A stretch of 64,000 nucleotides of DNA from Mallotus nudiflorus (taxonomy: Eukaryota; Streptophyta; Magnoliopsida; Malpighiales; Euphorbiaceae). The stretch is taken from positions 2,728,501 through 2,792,500 of the forward strand of contig CANTUR010000112.1 of the NCBI GenBank assembly GCA_947683625.1, written 5' to 3'. Under the pieces are notes generated by a model that was not told where the DNA came from, searched no databases, and saw only the letters and a program-made list of their open reading frames with translations. The position numbers were made by a program, and so were the translations under genes. This document shows, one piece after another, positions 63,141 through 64,000 of this stretch; positions within the stretch are counted from its first letter, which is position 1, and the number at the start of each line of letters is the position of its first letter.

Positions 63141-64000
63141 ATACACATTGCTTATTGATTCACTACTTCACCCTAGTTTTGGTTTTATGATGCATTTTAC
63201 TACACTTGATTGTTAGCCAATCCCATCAATTAAGCAAGTAGGAATGCAAACAAGTAAGCATATAGCACGTAGCACACAAGCATGCAAGAAATAATAATAA
63301 AAATAAACACACAAATAAGCAAGATAAAAAAAAATGGGGGGAAAGAGATTAGGGATTACAACCCTTGGAAAAAGCCTATTCTAATAAATACATCAAAAAT
63401 AAAAATAAAAGGAGAATTGGGATTAAGGATTACATCGCCTCAAAAATTTCCTATTATATTAATTGCATTAAAATGGAAAATAAAAGAAAATCCCTATTCT
63501 AACAAACCTACAAAACGAAGGTTAGTTTTCACACACATGCAATCACACATCACATTTAGGGCAATTCTATGTCATTCATAACTAAAATAATTAAAAAAAA
63601 GTATGCAAACAAGGATGCTAATGAAAATGCATGATACAAGATTTTAGAATTTAGGTATTTTGGTACAAAGTTGTCATTTTTATTATGAAAATGAGATTTT
63701 TATAACAAGAAAATACAAAAATAATCAACTTATCAAAGGAAATAATAAAGGCAATAACAAAGGGGTATAAATGATGTAAATAAATAAACGATAAAAGATA
63801 TTGTTTTCACCATAAAAATATTAACTTTAGGATTAAAATAGTAAATTTATCAAGAGAATATTATTTTCACCATAAAAATGTAAACTTTATGACAAAAATA
63901 ATAAATTTATTAAGAAAGAAAATAAAAAGAGTGACGAGAATAATAAACATACAAAAATAATAATAACGAAAATGATAAAAGTGCTACTTTCACCATAAAA
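63141..64000. repeat. Non-coding sequence with short tandem units, cut by the window end
   Basis: A unit with attttcaccataaaaat, aaactttatgacaaaaataa and taaatttatcaagaga repeats at about 63804 and 63870 and starts again at 63984. Another diverged pair, gagattagggattacaaccc and gggattaaggattacatcgc, lies at 63347 and 63418. No coding seen; probably part of a retroelement. Confidence 0.5.

Overview
This is a window of a plant nuclear genome, most likely a eudicot. It is very AT-rich and dominated by nested LTR retrotransposons. Between them lie a coiled-coil NB-LRR (CNL) disease-resistance gene, a dead paralogue, a small CNL relic, and exon fragments of a plastid fibrillin (PAP) gene. There is no sign of bacterial or organellar sequence, no CRISPR array, and I found no tRNA or rRNA gene. 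The species cannot be named from the sequence.

Layout. 1-10257 (minus): the left end of a Ty3/gypsy element of the Tekay/Del type. It has decayed gag-PR-RT-RNase H, a PBS and one very long LTR, and a second, solo LTR of the same family sits inside that LTR (4977-8176, TSD taaac). 10590-14671 (minus): a short Ty1/copia element with both LTRs and TSD agtag, lacking the integrase core. 15372-19540: two fibrillin 3'-exon relics (minus), a plus-strand CNL relic joining the N-terminus to the last LRRs, and a Mutator-type MITE (17763-18047). 20484-24514 (minus): the one apparently intact gene, a CNL of about 1306 residues with a 110-bp intron and a tiny last exon. 26527-48746 (plus): a Sirevirus-like copia element (TSD tttat) with an extra third ORF. 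It was swollen to 22 kb by two gypsy solo LTRs (30345-33594 minus; 42071-45333 plus), two truncated related LTRs, and an endogenous caulimovirid fragment (about 36490-39780, minus) sitting between TA repeats. 49147-50315: a tandem duplication of an anonymous repeat. 53075-57936 (minus): fibrillin relic C and a CNL pseudogene, a paralogous copy of the 18.9-24.5 kb block. 58711-59080: a 170-bp-arm foldback, next to another gypsy solo LTR (59110-62266 plus, TSD taaat). 62272-64000: non-coding repeats.

How the parts relate. The NLR/fibrillin block was duplicated and later invaded by retroelements. Matching flanks at 10258/51945, 14680/52670 and 18950/53150 show that one ancestral unit underlies both copies. 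Solo LTRs with target duplications record removal of element bodies by LTR-LTR recombination, and the nesting gives a relative order of events. The Tekay-type LTRs share a set of dyad-symmetric motifs. In the paired hairpins the arm sequences differ but remain complementary, which makes them the most interesting unexplained signal in the window. All boundaries and homologies were read by eye; no alignment or database search was run.
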